Both the position numbers and the translations under genes were made by a program. DNA of 64,000 bases, taken from assembly GCF_030317145.1 (NCBI RefSeq), contig NZ_JASZYE010000001.1, positions 62,001-126,000 on the forward strand, in the 5' to 3' direction. Shown piece by piece: positions 53,190 through 61,779 of the stretch (its first letter is position 1; each line of letters opens with the position of its first letter). The notes under the pieces were generated by a model that saw only the letters and a list, made by a program, of their open reading frames with translations, was not told the origin of the DNA and searched no databases. This DNA is from Variovorax flavidus. Its GTDB lineage: Bacteria; Pseudomonadota; Gammaproteobacteria; Burkholderiales; Burkholderiaceae_C.

Positions 53190-53712
53190 GAGCGAAGTGG
53201 CAGATCAGGCCGGTCGGGCAGAAGACTCCGGCTGCCGGGCGGTCGAGGGGGGAGGGCGTGTCATGGGCCTGTTGCCCGGTGGCTCGCCAGGCGATCGCGA
53301 CACCGAGTTGTCTCGCGGCGGCGGGGGCATTCAGGTCGGTCGATGCAAAGACCTTCGCCCGGCCGAAGGGCAGCGCGTCGGCAACGGACTGCTTCCAGAT
53401 CGCGCTATCCCAACGGGCGAGCGCGAGCGCGTCGCAGGTTGACGACCGGCAGTCCAGTGCCGCGGGGAGGTCGTCCCAGCCCGTCACGTAGTTCGCGAGT
53501 TGCCGGAAGCCTTCCGGATTCGCCTTGATGCGCTCGGAGAAGTCCTCGATGAGCCTCACTGCCTGCGCGCGGTGGACAGTGGTTCGCGTCTCCGCCAGCG
53601 TTCGCAGTTGGGCGCCAAGCATGCCGAGAACGGCAACGGCGAGGATCGCGATGGCAACGAGCGATTCCAGCAGCGTCGCGCCGCGCTGCCGACAGTGCCT
53701 GCGCTTCAGCAT
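53176..53712 (-). CDS. pilV: Minor pilin PilV
   Basis: A 178-residue PilV. The leader ends QRG, followed by ATLLESLVAIAILAVAVLGML with Glu5. Two nearby Cys (CRSSTC) may bond. The start at 53712 is chosen to give a normal leader; the frame opens 15 codons upstream. It overlaps fimT by 7 nt. It belongs to the minor-pilin priming complex. Confidence 0.9.
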   Translation of the reverse strand: MLKRRHCRQRGATLLESLVAIAILAVAVLGMLGAQLRTLAETRTTVHRAQAVRLIEDFSERIKANPEGFRQLANYVTGWDDLPAALDCRSSTCDALALARWDSAIWKQSVADALPFGRAKVFASTDLNAPAAARQLGVAIAWRATGQQAHDTPSPLDRPAAGVFCPTGLICHFAHAQP

Positions 53713-54263
53713 TTGTCGCCTTCCCCGGTTCGGATCCGACCGCCGGCCGACATGCACAGGACGCGCGCGGCGGCGTCGTCCCGGTCAACCGCCGATTTGA
53801 ACGTGAAGCTGAATGCGCTCAAGTTCTGGAACCGGCCCCAGCGATTCATGTTCAGGTAGGTCGAAGCTCTGGGGAAGTTGGGCGTCACGAGGATGCCCCG
53901 GGGCGCCGGCCAGACCTGGATGCGTTTTTCGTCAGGGGCGAGGACGCCGTCGTTGTCGGCATCCTCGAACACGAGCCATCCGCAGCTCCAGTCGTCGGCG
54001 TCGGAGCATCCCGGCGCGGTCGCCCCGCGCAGCGTGACGTTGCCACCACGCCGCAACGCTTCGGCCCGTGCAAGGTAGATTGCAGCGCTCAGGTCGTCGG
54101 CGGCATGCCGCAGTCGGTAGCGGCTGACAAGCGTTCCGAAGCTCGGCATCGCCAACGCCATGAGAAGCGCGGCGATGGCGATCTCGACCAGCAGTTCGAC
54201 GGCACTGAAGCCGCTGGAGAGGGCAGCAGGTCGCCGCGGGGCGGTGAGGCAACAGGTTGGCAT
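53706..54263 (-). CDS. fimT: GspH/FimT-type minor pilin
   Basis: A 185-residue pseudopilin. The leader ends SSG, followed by FSAVELLVEIAIAALLMALAMPSFG with Glu5; the GspH/FimT domain follows (YRLRHAADDLSAAIYLARAEALRRG, CGWLVFEDADNDG). It is the first gene of the minor-pilin operon and stands 155 nt downstream of nrdR. Function: helps prime pilus assembly or maturation. Confidence 0.9.
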   Translation of the reverse strand: MPTCCLTAPRRPAALSSGFSAVELLVEIAIAALLMALAMPSFGTLVSRYRLRHAADDLSAAIYLARAEALRRGGNVTLRGATAPGCSDADDWSCGWLVFEDADNDGVLAPDEKRIQVWPAPRGILVTPNFPRASTYLNMNRWGRFQNLSAFSFTFKSAVDRDDAAARVLCMSAGGRIRTGEGDKC

Positions 54264-54418
54264 GGCGGCCGGATGCTAGGCACCAGCCCGTCTTCGACGC
54301 CATGCCAAGCGACCTGTGGTGCGAGCTTCCCGATGAGTGGAAGAAACGACCGCGCCGACGAAGTTTCCGCACGATTGTGTCTGGACATTCAAGAATGTCA
54401 GACAGCTGTCGCGCCAGA

Positions 54419-54862
54419 CTAGATGTCTCTCAGCAACTGCCTGAACTCGTCCACATCCTCGAAGCTCCGGTAGACCGACGCAAACCGCACATAGGCGACC
54501 TTGTCCAGCTTCTTGAGCTCCCGCATTACGAGTTCGCCGACCTTGGTCGAGTCGATCTCGCGCAAGCCGCTCGACAGCAACTTCTGCTCGATGCGCAGGA
54601 GCGCGTTGTCGATCTGCTCGATGCTGACCGGCCGCTTGCGCAAGGCCAGCATCATCGAAGCCCGCACCTTGCCCGCGTCGAAGTCAGCCCGGCTGCCATC
54701 CTTCTTCACCACGACCGGGAAGTTGACGTCCGGCCGTTCGTAGGTGGTGAAGCGCTTGTCGCAGGCGCCGCATTGCCGCCGGCGCCGTACGAAGTCGCCG
54801 TCCTCCGAAATGCGGGTTTCGACGACCTGCGTTTCGAGGTGGCCGCAGAAGGGGCACTTCAT
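54419..54862 (-). CDS. nrdR: Transcriptional repressor NrdR
   Basis: A 147-residue NrdR. It has an N-terminal zinc ribbon ([15 protein letters not shown] and [12 protein letters not shown]) and an ATP-cone with [13 protein letters not shown]. It represses ribonucleotide reductase genes in response to ATP/dATP. It lies 63 nt after glyA on the same strand; the glyA-nrdR pair is a common arrangement in proteobacteria. Confidence 0.98.
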   Translation of the reverse strand: MKCPFCGHLETQVVETRISEDGDFVRRRRQCGACDKRFTTYERPDVNFPVVVKKDGSRADFDAGKVRASMMLALRKRPVSIEQIDNALLRIEQKLLSSGLREIDSTKVGELVMRELKKLDKVAYVRFASVYRSFEDVDEFRQLLRDI

Positions 54863-54925
54863 GCGGCGACTCCGCCCGGCATCGAGCCGTGGGGATGCGC
54901 AATGCCGGGCGTGCGTGCCATCGGC

Positions 54926-56170
54926 TTAGCGGTAGACAGGGAAGCGGCTCGTCAGCGCATGCACCTTGGCGCGGACCGCTTCGATGTTGGCTGCGTCGCG
55001 CGGGTTCTCGAGCACGTCCGCGATCAGGTTGGCCGTCGCGCGGGCTTCCTCGTCCTTGAAGCCGCGGGTCGTCATGGCCGGGGTGCCGATGCGCACGCCG
55101 CTGGTGACCATCGGCTTTTCGGGGTCGTTCGGGATCGCGTTCTTGTTGATGGTCATGTGCGCATCGCCCAGCACGGCCTCGGCTTCCTTGCCGGTGATGC
55201 CCTTGGCGCGCAGGTCGACCAGCATCACGTGGCTTTCGGTACGGCCGCTCACGATGCGCAGGCCGCGCGCGGTGAGCGTCTCGGCCACGATCTGGGCGTT
55301 CTTGACCACCTGTTGCTGGTAGGTCTTGAATTCGGGCGAGAGCGCTTCCTTGAAGGCGACGGCCTTGGCGGCAATGACGTGCATCAGCGGACCGCCCTGG
55401 AGGCCGGGGAAGATGGCGCTGTTGATCGCCTTCTCGTGCTGCGACTTCATCAGGATGATGCCGCCGCGCGGGCCGCGCAGGCTCTTGTGGGTGGTGGAGG
55501 TGACCACGTCGGCGTGCGGCACCGGGTTGGGGTACACGCCTGCGGCCACGAGGCCGGCGTAGTGCGCGATGTCGACCATGAAGATCGCGCCGACGTCCTT
55601 GGCGACCTTGGCGAAGCGTTCGAAGTCGATGCGCAGGGAGTAGGCCGAGGCGCCCGCGATGATCAGCTTGGGCATCGATTCGTGCGCCTTGCGTTCCATC
55701 GCGTCGTAGTCGATCTCTTCCTTGTCGTTCAGGCCGTAGCTCACGACGTTGAACCACTTGCCGCTCATGTTGAGCGGCATGCCGTGGGTCAGGTGGCCGC
55801 CTTCGGCCAGGCTCATGCCCATGATGGTGTCGCCGGGCTTCAGGAAGGCCAGCATGACGGCTTCGTTGGCGGAGGCGCCGCAATGGGGCTGCACGTTGGC
55901 GGCGTCGGCGCCGAAGAGTTGCTTGACGCGATCGATGGCCAGCTGCTCGGCCACGTCGACGTGTTCGCAGCCGCCGTAGTAGCGCTTGCCGGGATAGCCT
56001 TCGGCGTACTTATTAGTGAGCTGCGAGCCTTGGGCGGCCATGACGGCCGGCGACGCGTAGTTTTCGCTCGCGATGAGCTCGATGTGGTGTTCCTGGCGGG
56101 CGTTCTCGGCCTGGATGGCGGCGAAGATTTCAGGATCGGTCTGTTCGACCAGGATGTTGCGGTGGTACAT
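54926..56170 (-). CDS. glyA: Serine hydroxymethyltransferase
   Basis: A 414-residue Gly[14 protein letters not shown] lies at about residues 34-46, and the Schiff-base Lys in [15 protein letters not shown] at about residue 227. It makes glycine and 5,10-methylene-tetrahydrofolate from serine. AAGGA precedes the ATG and can pair with the riboswitch 3' end, so expression is likely controlled by ZTP (folate/purine one-carbon stress). It is followed by nrdR. Confidence 0.98.
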   Translation of the reverse strand: MYHRNILVEQTDPEIFAAIQAENARQEHHIELIASENYASPAVMAAQGSQLTNKYAEGYPGKRYYGGCEHVDVAEQLAIDRVKQLFGADAANVQPHCGASANEAVMLAFLKPGDTIMGMSLAEGGHLTHGMPLNMSGKWFNVVSYGLNDKEEIDYDAMERKAHESMPKLIIAGASAYSLRIDFERFAKVAKDVGAIFMVDIAHYAGLVAAGVYPNPVPHADVVTSTTHKSLRGPRGGIILMKSQHEKAINSAIFPGLQGGPLMHVIAAKAVAFKEALSPEFKTYQQQVVKNAQIVAETLTARGLRIVSGRTESHVMLVDLRAKGITGKEAEAVLGDAHMTINKNAIPNDPEKPMVTSGVRIGTPAMTTRGFKDEEARATANLIADVLENPRDAANIEAVRAKVHALTSRFPVYR

Positions 56171-56217
56171 GGCAGTCCTTCAAGACGATGGTCCTTGTTC
56201 TTCAACCAAACAAGGGC

Positions 56218-56332
56218 TGCCCAGGCGAACGGCTGAACACCTGCTCGGGTCCGCAGGCGGCACGCTTCCCAGTGGTAGTCCACGTCAGCGCAATGCACCT
56301 GAAAAGGGTTGCGCCTATCGCCAGTCGCGTGC
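56218..56332 (-). ncRNA. ZTP (pfl) riboswitch controlling glyA
   Basis: On the - strand the leader reads GCACGCGACTGGCGATAGG near 56332, then GTGGACTACCACTGGG with AAGCGTGC, and finally GCCGTTCGCCTGGGCA ending at 56218. These match the ZTP riboswitch: the GCACGC/GCGTGC P1 stem, the ACTGGCG that forms the pseudoknot with CGCC, the ACCACTGGGGAGC-like ligand core and the CGCCTGGGCA 3' strand. It senses ZMP/ZTP when one-carbon folates run short and turns on glyA. The platform is described with the glyA pairing finding. Confidence 0.92.
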
Positions 56333-56338
56333 TGGCCG

Positions 56339-56344
56339 AGTGTA
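56339..56344 (-). promoter_or_regulatory. -10 box TACACT of the glyA leader
   Basis: TACACT lies so that transcription would start about 7 nt downstream at 56332, exactly the first base of the riboswitch P1 stem. No good -35 hexamer is seen 17 nt upstream. Confidence 0.6.
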
Positions 56345-56346
56345 GC

Positions 56347-56364
56347 CGACGGCGATTGCCGTCG
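56347..56364. other. Hairpin CGACGGC-GATT-GCCGTCG
   Basis: A 7-bp stem with a 4-nt loop lies 12 nt past the stop of the lytic transglycosylase gene and just upstream of the glyA -10 box. It may end the upstream mRNA, though no U tract follows. Confidence 0.4.
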
Positions 56365-56375
56365 TCCTGAAAAGC

Positions 56376-57287
56376 CTATGAGTGGGCGAGCAGCGCCAGA
56401 TGCTGCGAATCCTGCGCGGCCTGCGGCGCCTGCCGTTCCTGCGGCGCGTCCTGCGCCTCCTGCAACTCGGACTTCGGCTGCTTGGCCGGCGCCGCGACCG
56501 GCACGGGGTTCGTACGCGTGCCCGGCGCGGGAGGAGTCACGACGGAAGGAGGCGTGTTGACGGAAGGCGCACGGCCGCCGACGACCTGGCGCAGGCGCTC
56601 ATGCTCGGCAAGCACCTTGACGGCGTAGCCGCCATCGTCGCTGAGGTTGGCCGCGCCGACGTAATAACGGAGGCCACCTTCGAGCGAGCCGGCCCGGGCG
56701 ATGCATTCCTGCAGCACCTTGACGCCGACCCGCATGTTGGTCACCGGGTCGAAGGCCGTGAGAGCACCGCCGGCGGGTTCGTACTTTTCGCCGTGGACGC
56801 GGGTCATGACCTGCATCAGGCCCTGGGCGCCGACCTGGCTCTGGGCGAACGGGTTGAAGCTGGATTCGACCGCCATGATGGCCAGGATGAGTGTGGGGTC
56901 GAGCTTGGTGCGCTTTCCCAGGTCAAAGGCTTCGGCGACCAGCACGCTCAGGGGCTCGACGGCCACGCGGTATTTCTTGCTGAGCCAATAGGCGACCGCG
57001 GCCTGCTGTTTGGGCAGGACATGCGGGCTCGCCGCCGTGGTGCGTTCGATGGCCGTGGGCTCCAGGTCGCTGACCTCGGGCGGCGGCTTGCGTGACTGCA
57101 ACCAGCCCATGAGCTGCTCTTCGCCGGTTTGCCGGAGGTCCGGGCGTGCGGCCAGGGCCAGCGCGGCGAACACGATGGCAAGCCCTACCAGGGCAAACCC
57201 GTTGTGGGTGATTTCGAAGAAGCCGTCCACCACGTCGGACGCAAAGGTCCGTAGCCCTCGGGCTGTGGCATCAAACGCCTGTCTCAT
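56376..57287 (-). CDS. Lytic transglycosylase domain protein
   Basis: A 303-residue protein. There is a membrane helix at about residues 30-48 (HNGFALVGLAIVFAALALA). A C-terminal SLT domain has AIMAVESSFNPFAQSQVGAQGLMQVM (about 140-165), with the catalytic Glu in VESSF. The tail after about 240 is Pro/Gln/Ala-rich and disordered. It cleaves murein glycan. It is transcribed toward glyA, which has its own promoter between. Confidence 0.92.
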   Translation of the reverse strand: MRQAFDATARGLRTFASDVVDGFFEITHNGFALVGLAIVFAALALAARPDLRQTGEEQLMGWLQSRKPPPEVSDLEPTAIERTTAASPHVLPKQQAAVAYWLSKKYRVAVEPLSVLVAEAFDLGKRTKLDPTLILAIMAVESSFNPFAQSQVGAQGLMQVMTRVHGEKYEPAGGALTAFDPVTNMRVGVKVLQECIARAGSLEGGLRYYVGAANLSDDGGYAVKVLAEHERLRQVVGGRAPSVNTPPSVVTPPAPGTRTNPVPVAAPAKQPKSELQEAQDAPQERQAPQAAQDSQHLALLAHS

Positions 57288-57633
57288 CGCTCTTCCTTTC
57301 TGTGCGGCGCCTGATCACGACGCCACGAGGGCGAAGCTAGAAGGCAACGGCGCTTGGATTGGTACGAATCAGGTCCGCGCAAGGTAGGGGGAGGGCGCGG
57401 CAGCCTGATCAAAGCCGGTGGAACTCGGCAGCGGATCTGGGAGCCCGGCCGCGTCTGGCGGCTCGGGGAAGCTGGCATTCTAGAAGTGGCTAAATACCCG
57501 GTCAAGAATAATGAATTGGTTTGTTATTCTAATTTCGATGTAAAAAATGTTCGAATTAGTTCGCGAATCGAGGCGAACTGGTCCATTGAAAACCTCATTT
57601 GCAATCGCCTGGCGACGCGCCTAGGCTGAGGGG

Positions 57634-57650
57634 GCCTGAGCTTTTCAGGC
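57634..57650 (+). other. Hairpin GCCTGA-N5-TCAGGC
   Basis: A 6-bp stem with a 5-nt loop, followed by GTTTC. Possible weak terminator or part of the leader structure ahead of the DUF748 gene. Confidence 0.4.
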
Positions 57651-57735
57651 GTTTCACCAAGGTCCAGTAGCCGGAGGAGAAATCCGAAGGTTCAGCGGCT
57701 GAGGCCCATCGGTGGCAATCTCTTGCTGCCAGCAT

Positions 57736-57760
57736 GACCGGAACGATTGAACTTCCGGTC
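57736..57760 (+). other. Hairpin GACCGGAA-N9-TTCCGGTC
   Basis: An 8-bp perfect stem in the leader region ahead of the DUF748 gene; no U tract. It may be part of a structured RNA with the adjacent hairpins. Confidence 0.45.
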
Positions 57761-57797
57761 GAGCGAAAAGATGGCATGGGCGTTGCGTCCGCCATCG

Positions 57798-57838
57798 AGC
57801 CCGGAGACCGGACTTTCCGTCGGGTCTCCGGGCTTTCT
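57798..57838 (+). terminator. Intrinsic-terminator-like hairpin
   Basis: AGCCCGGAGACC (57798-57809) pairs perfectly with GGTCTCCGGGCT (57823-57834) around a 13-nt loop, followed by TTCTT. It lies 44 nt ahead of the DUF748 start codon, so it would end any + strand RNA from the gap or act as attenuator. Confidence 0.6.
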
Positions 57839-57881
57839 TGCTTCTGGGAAGCCACCGGCGTTTGGGGCACACTCCCCGTCG

Positions 57882-60800
57882 ATGAATGCTGCTTCGCTGA
57901 AACAGAACAAATGGGTGCGGCGTGGAGTCGTGACGCTGCTGGTCCTGCTGGTCGTCTGGGCTATCGCTTGGCTGGCCGTGCCGCCGATCGCCAAGAACCA
58001 GATCCAGAAGATCGCCAGCGAGAAGCTCGGCCGCCAGGTCACGGTCGGCAAGATCGACTTCAAGCCCTGGACCCTCGAAGTGGCGGTGAACGACCTGCAA
58101 ATCGCCACGGCCGACGGCAGCGGGCCGCAAGTGGCGATCCGCCGGATCTATGCCGATGCCGAACTGCAATCAATCCTGCGCCTGGCGCCCGTGATCGACG
58201 CAGTCACCATCGAATCGCCGGCGATCCGGCTGACGCATCTGGCCGACGGCAAGTACGACATCGACGACATCCTCGCCAAGCTGGCGCCCAAGCCGGATGC
58301 GCCCAAGAGCGAGCCACCGCGCTTCGCCATCTACAACATTGGCATTTCGGGCGGCTCGGTCAATTTCGAGGATCAGAAGGTCAAGCGCACGCATGAGATC
58401 CGGGATTTCGTCCTCAACGTCCCATTTCTCAGCAATCTGGCGTCCCAGCGCGAGGTCAAGACCGAGCCGAGGCTGGCTTTCGTCCTGAACGGCAGCAAGT
58501 TCGATTCCGCCGCGTCCTCCACACCCTTTGCCGACAACCGCAAGACCGACGCCCAACTGAGCTTTCAGGACCTCGACCTGGTGCCCTATCTGGGCTACAT
58601 ACCAGGAGGCATGCCGGTCGCCTTGAAGGCGGGCAAGCTCGATGCCGACCTCAAGGTCGATTTTGAGCAGGCTGCCACGACCGGGCTCAAGATCACCGGC
58701 ACCATCGGGGCGCACGGCATCCAGTTGGTGGACTCCAAGTCGCGCGATCTGCTGGGATTCGATTCACTCCAGGTCGCCTTGGCCGACGTCAGGCCGCTGG
58801 AGCGCGTTGTGCATCTCAGCGAGGTGGCTTTGGCCGGGCCGGACCTGGTCGTTGCACGCGATGCGGGCGGCCAACTCAACCTGCTGGCGACGGACCGGGC
58901 CACCGGCGCCCAGGAAAAGGCCGCAAGCATTCCCGCCCCGGACGGCGACGCTGCGTCCAAGCCGGCGGAGCCCCAGCCATGGCGCATCCAGGTCAACAAG
59001 GTGGCTCTGACCGGCGGTGCGGTCGGCTGGCGGGACCAGACCACCCAGCCGGCCGCGGCGATCGATGTGAAGGATCTCGCGGTAGAGGTTCACGCGGTGA
59101 CCTGGCCAATGGAAAAGCCGGCGCAGTTCAACGGCTCGACCTCCGTTGGCGGTGCGGCCATCAAGTTCAGCGGGGAGGGGACCGACAAGGTCGCCCAGGT
59201 ACAGACCGAAGTTGCGTCGCTGCCCCTGTCGCTTGCGGCGCCGTACCTGGCCCAGAGCCTTGAGCCCACCCTGGACGGCAAGCTGAGCGGCCAGATCGAG
59301 GTTGCGTGGGCGAAGCCCGATCTGAAGTTCAAGGCGCGCAACGTCGTGGCCGAGGGCCTGGCGCTCACGCAGGCCAAGACCGCCCTGGCGAGCGTGGGAC
59401 GCTTCGAAATCGCCGATGCCGAAGCCGACATGACGAAGCACACCCTCGCCATCGCCTCCTTCACCGCGACGAACCCGAAGGTCCGGATCGAGCGCGACAA
59501 CGAAAAGCGCTGGATGTTCGAGCGCTGGCTGAAGGCTCCTCCGGGCGGCAGCCAGAGCGGCACGGCCGACGCCAAGGTCGCTGCGCCCAAGGATCCCAAG
59601 GCCGCCGAGGCGCCTGCGGGCGCGAACACCAAGCCATGGGAGCTTTCCATCGGCACGGTGGCCGTCGACAACGGCGCACTCTCTTATGAGGACAACGCCA
59701 GCGCCACGCCGGTGGCCTTCGAACTCAGCGCCCTGAACGTCAAGGCGCAGAAGATCACGCCGAACACCGCCACCGTGTCTCCTCTCAAGCTGTCGGGGCG
59801 TATCGCCGCCGGTCGTGCGGAGCCAGGCCGGTTCGAATACGACGGCAACGTGGTGCTCAAGCCCGTTTCGGCGGAAGGCAAGCTGACGGTCGCGTCCCTG
59901 CCGGCCCACGCCTTCAAAGCCTATTACGCGGATGCGCTCAACATCGACATTCGCCGCGCCTTTGCGAGCTATCGCGGCACGGTCAAGTTTGCGACCTTGC
60001 CCGCGGGCATGAGCTTGCGGCTGGCCGGCGATACCGCGGTGGACGACTTCCGTGCCAATAGCATTGTGCTGACCCAGGCGCCCGGCCTGTCGCGAAACAA
60101 TCAATTGCTGAGCTGGAAGACCCTGGGCCTCCGGGGTGTTCAGGTGAAACTGGAGCCGGGCGCTCCGTTGGCGGTCGATGTGCGCGAGACCGCGCTGACC
60201 GATTTCTATGCCCGCGTCATCATCGATCCGACCGGCCGATTGAATCTTCTCTATCTGGTGAAGAAGCCCGGGGAGGCGGCAGCCCCGGCGTCTGCCGACG
60301 CGCCGGCACCCGAGGTCACGACGAAACGCAGCCTCGGCGGCACGAACACGACGACCGCCAGCCGGCGTCCGGCCGCACGAACGCGAGGTGCGCCGCCGCC
60401 ACCGCCGGCCGAACTCATGGTCGGCGGCGCGGCAGAGCCCCCGAAGGCTGCGCCGGTCGCCGCAGCGGCGCCGACCGAGCCCTCAGGTCCGGCCCCGGTC
60501 ATCAGTTTCGGCCCGATGAGCCTGGTCAACGGCAAGATCGACTTCTCCGACCTGTTCATCAAGCCCAACTATTCGGCCGACCTGACCGAACTGACCGGCA
60601 AGCTGAGCGCCTTTTCGTCCAAGCCGCAAGGTGACAAGCCTGCGCTGGCGGACCTCGAGCTACGCGGCAAGGCGCAACAAACTGCTTCGCTGGAAATCAC
60701 GGGCAAGCTCAACCCGCTGGTCAAGCCGCTCGAACTGGACATTACGGCCAAGATGCGAGAGCTGGATCTTCCGCCGCTCTCGCCCTATTCGGTGCGCTTC

Positions 60801-61688
60801 GCCGGCCATGGCATCGAGCGCGGCAAGCTGAGCATGGACGTCAACTACAAGATTGCGCCGGACGGCACGCTGACGGCGTCCAACAGGGTGATCCTCAACC
60901 AGCTGCAGTTCGGCGAACAGGTCGAGGGCGCCCCGGCCAGCCTGCCGGTGCGCCTGGCCGTGGCGCTGCTGGCCGATCGGAACGGCGTCATCGACATCGA
61001 CCTGCCGCTCAGGGGATCGATCAACGATCCGCAGTTCAGCATCGGGCCGCTGATCCTCAAGGCGATCGTCAACCTGATCGCCAAGGCAGCCACCGCTCCG
61101 TTTGCCCTGCTGACCGGCGGATTCGGCGGCGGCGGCGAGTCGAGCGTGGTCGGCTTCGCGCCGGGCAGTTCGGAACTCTCGACCGAAGCCAAGGAAAACC
61201 TCGACAAGGTGGCCAAGGCACTCACCGACCGGCCCAACCTCCGGATGACGGTGATCGGCATGTCCAGCCTCGACAAGGAGCGGGAGGCTTACCAGCGTCA
61301 GCAAGTCCGGCGGCTTGCCCAGGCCGAGAAGCGCCGGGCCTCGGTCCGTGCGGGCGAGGATGCCGCCGAGGTGGCGCCCTTGACCGATGCCGAATACCCG
61401 GCGCTGCTGGCAGCTGCCTACAAGCGATCCGAGGTCAAGAAGCCGCGCAACATGGTCGGACTGGCCAAGGACTTGCCGACGAGCGAGATGGAGGATCTGC
61501 TGATGGCCAGCATTGCCGTCGACGAGGAGTCGATGCGGCAGCTGGCGGTGGACCGTGGCGCCGCAGTGCGTGACTACCTGCTGGAGCAGAAGTTGCCCAG
61601 CGAGCGACTCTTCCTCGGCGCGGTGCGAACCAAGGCCGATGGCGACAACTGGAAACCAGGTGCCGAGCTGAAACTGGCCACCCGCTGA
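57882..61688 (+). CDS. DUF748 (AsmA-like) envelope protein with OmpA-like C-terminus
   Basis: A 1268-residue protein. One N-terminal membrane helix (about residues 13-35, VVTLLVLLVVWAIAWLAV) is followed by repeated beta-rich AsmA/DUF748 segments (to about 1090). Low-complexity Pro/Ala linkers lie near residues 355-380, 560-580 and 810-870. Near the end VVGFAPGSSELSTEAKENLDKVAKAL resembles an OmpA-like domain start. AsmA-like giants are proposed to bridge membranes for lipid transport; that role is inference. The ATG at 57882 is chosen for the anchor. Confidence 0.88.
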   Translation: MNAASLKQNKWVRRGVVTLLVLLVVWAIAWLAVPPIAKNQIQKIASEKLGRQVTVGKIDFKPWTLEVAVNDLQIATADGSGPQVAIRRIYADAELQSILRLAPVIDAVTIESPAIRLTHLADGKYDIDDILAKLAPKPDAPKSEPPRFAIYNIGISGGSVNFEDQKVKRTHEIRDFVLNVPFLSNLASQREVKTEPRLAFVLNGSKFDSAASSTPFADNRKTDAQLSFQDLDLVPYLGYIPGGMPVALKAGKLDADLKVDFEQAATTGLKITGTIGAHGIQLVDSKSRDLLGFDSLQVALADVRPLERVVHLSEVALAGPDLVVARDAGGQLNLLATDRATGAQEKAASIPAPDGDAASKPAEPQPWRIQVNKVALTGGAVGWRDQTTQPAAAIDVKDLAVEVHAVTWPMEKPAQFNGSTSVGGAAIKFSGEGTDKVAQVQTEVASLPLSLAAPYLAQSLEPTLDGKLSGQIEVAWAKPDLKFKARNVVAEGLALTQAKTALASVGRFEIADAEADMTKHTLAIASFTATNPKVRIERDNEKRWMFERWLKAPPGGSQSGTADAKVAAPKDPKAAEAPAGANTKPWELSIGTVAVDNGALSYEDNASATPVAFELSALNVKAQKITPNTATVSPLKLSGRIAAGRAEPGRFEYDGNVVLKPVSAEGKLTVASLPAHAFKAYYADALNIDIRRAFASYRGTVKFATLPAGMSLRLAGDTAVDDFRANSIVLTQAPGLSRNNQLLSWKTLGLRGVQVKLEPGAPLAVDVRETALTDFYARVIIDPTGRLNLLYLVKKPGEAAAPASADAPAPEVTTKRSLGGTNTTTASRRPAARTRGAPPPPPAELMVGGAAEPPKAAPVAAAAPTEPSGPAPVISFGPMSLVNGKIDFSDLFIKPNYSADLTELTGKLSAFSSKPQGDKPALADLELRGKAQQTASLEITGKLNPLVKPLELDITAKMRELDLPPLSPYSVRFAGHGIERGKLSMDVNYKIAPDGTLTASNRVILNQLQFGEQVEGAPASLPVRLAVALLADRNGVIDIDLPLRGSINDPQFSIGPLILKAIVNLIAKAATAPFALLTGGFGGGGESSVVGFAPGSSELSTEAKENLDKVAKALTDRPNLRMTVIGMSSLDKEREAYQRQQVRRLAQAEKRRASVRAGEDAAEVAPLTDAEYPALLAAAYKRSEVKKPRNMVGLAKDLPTSEMEDLLMASIAVDEESMRQLAVDRGAAVRDYLLEQKLPSERLFLGAVRTKADGDNWKPGAELKLATR

Positions 61689-61723
61689 TCCGGGCAGCCG
61701 CAAGTCGGTGAAAATGGGGCGGT

Positions 61724-61754
61724 GCGCCGGCAATTGCCGGCGCCTTCGCTTTTT
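61724..61754 (+). terminator. Intrinsic terminator after DUF748 gene
   Basis: A perfect inverted repeat GCGCCGGC...GCCGGCGC (61724-61743, AATT at its centre) is followed 6 nt later by TTTTT (61750-61754). It lies 35 nt past the DUF748 stop and before the DUF349 gene, fitting Rho-independent termination. Confidence 0.7.
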
Positions 61755-61779
61755 CTCTACAGATAACGACATTCGCGCA

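Larger units (their letters stand above)
57288..57881. other. Non-coding gap with several hairpins
   Basis: No credible gene is seen between the divergent lytic transglycosylase and DUF748 genes. From about 57480 to 57600 the DNA is AT-rich, with an imperfect inverted repeat (57529-57559, CTAATT...AATTAG) and AGTTCGC-N8-GCGAACT (57558-57579). From 57600 on there are hairpins at 57634-57650 and 57736-57760 and a strong terminator-like one at 57798-57838. It could be a long 5' leader, promoter region or a small RNA; no tRNA or 6S RNA could be supported. Confidence 0.7.

Noticed and set aside
54257..56236. 659-codon + strand frame opposite nrdR and glyA
   Set aside because: It covers two certain genes and the riboswitch; composition is that of an antisense shadow.
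57288..57881. tRNA or 6S RNA in the large gap
   Set aside because: No T-arm GTTCRAxTC with matching acceptor stem was found, and 6S features could not be recognised.
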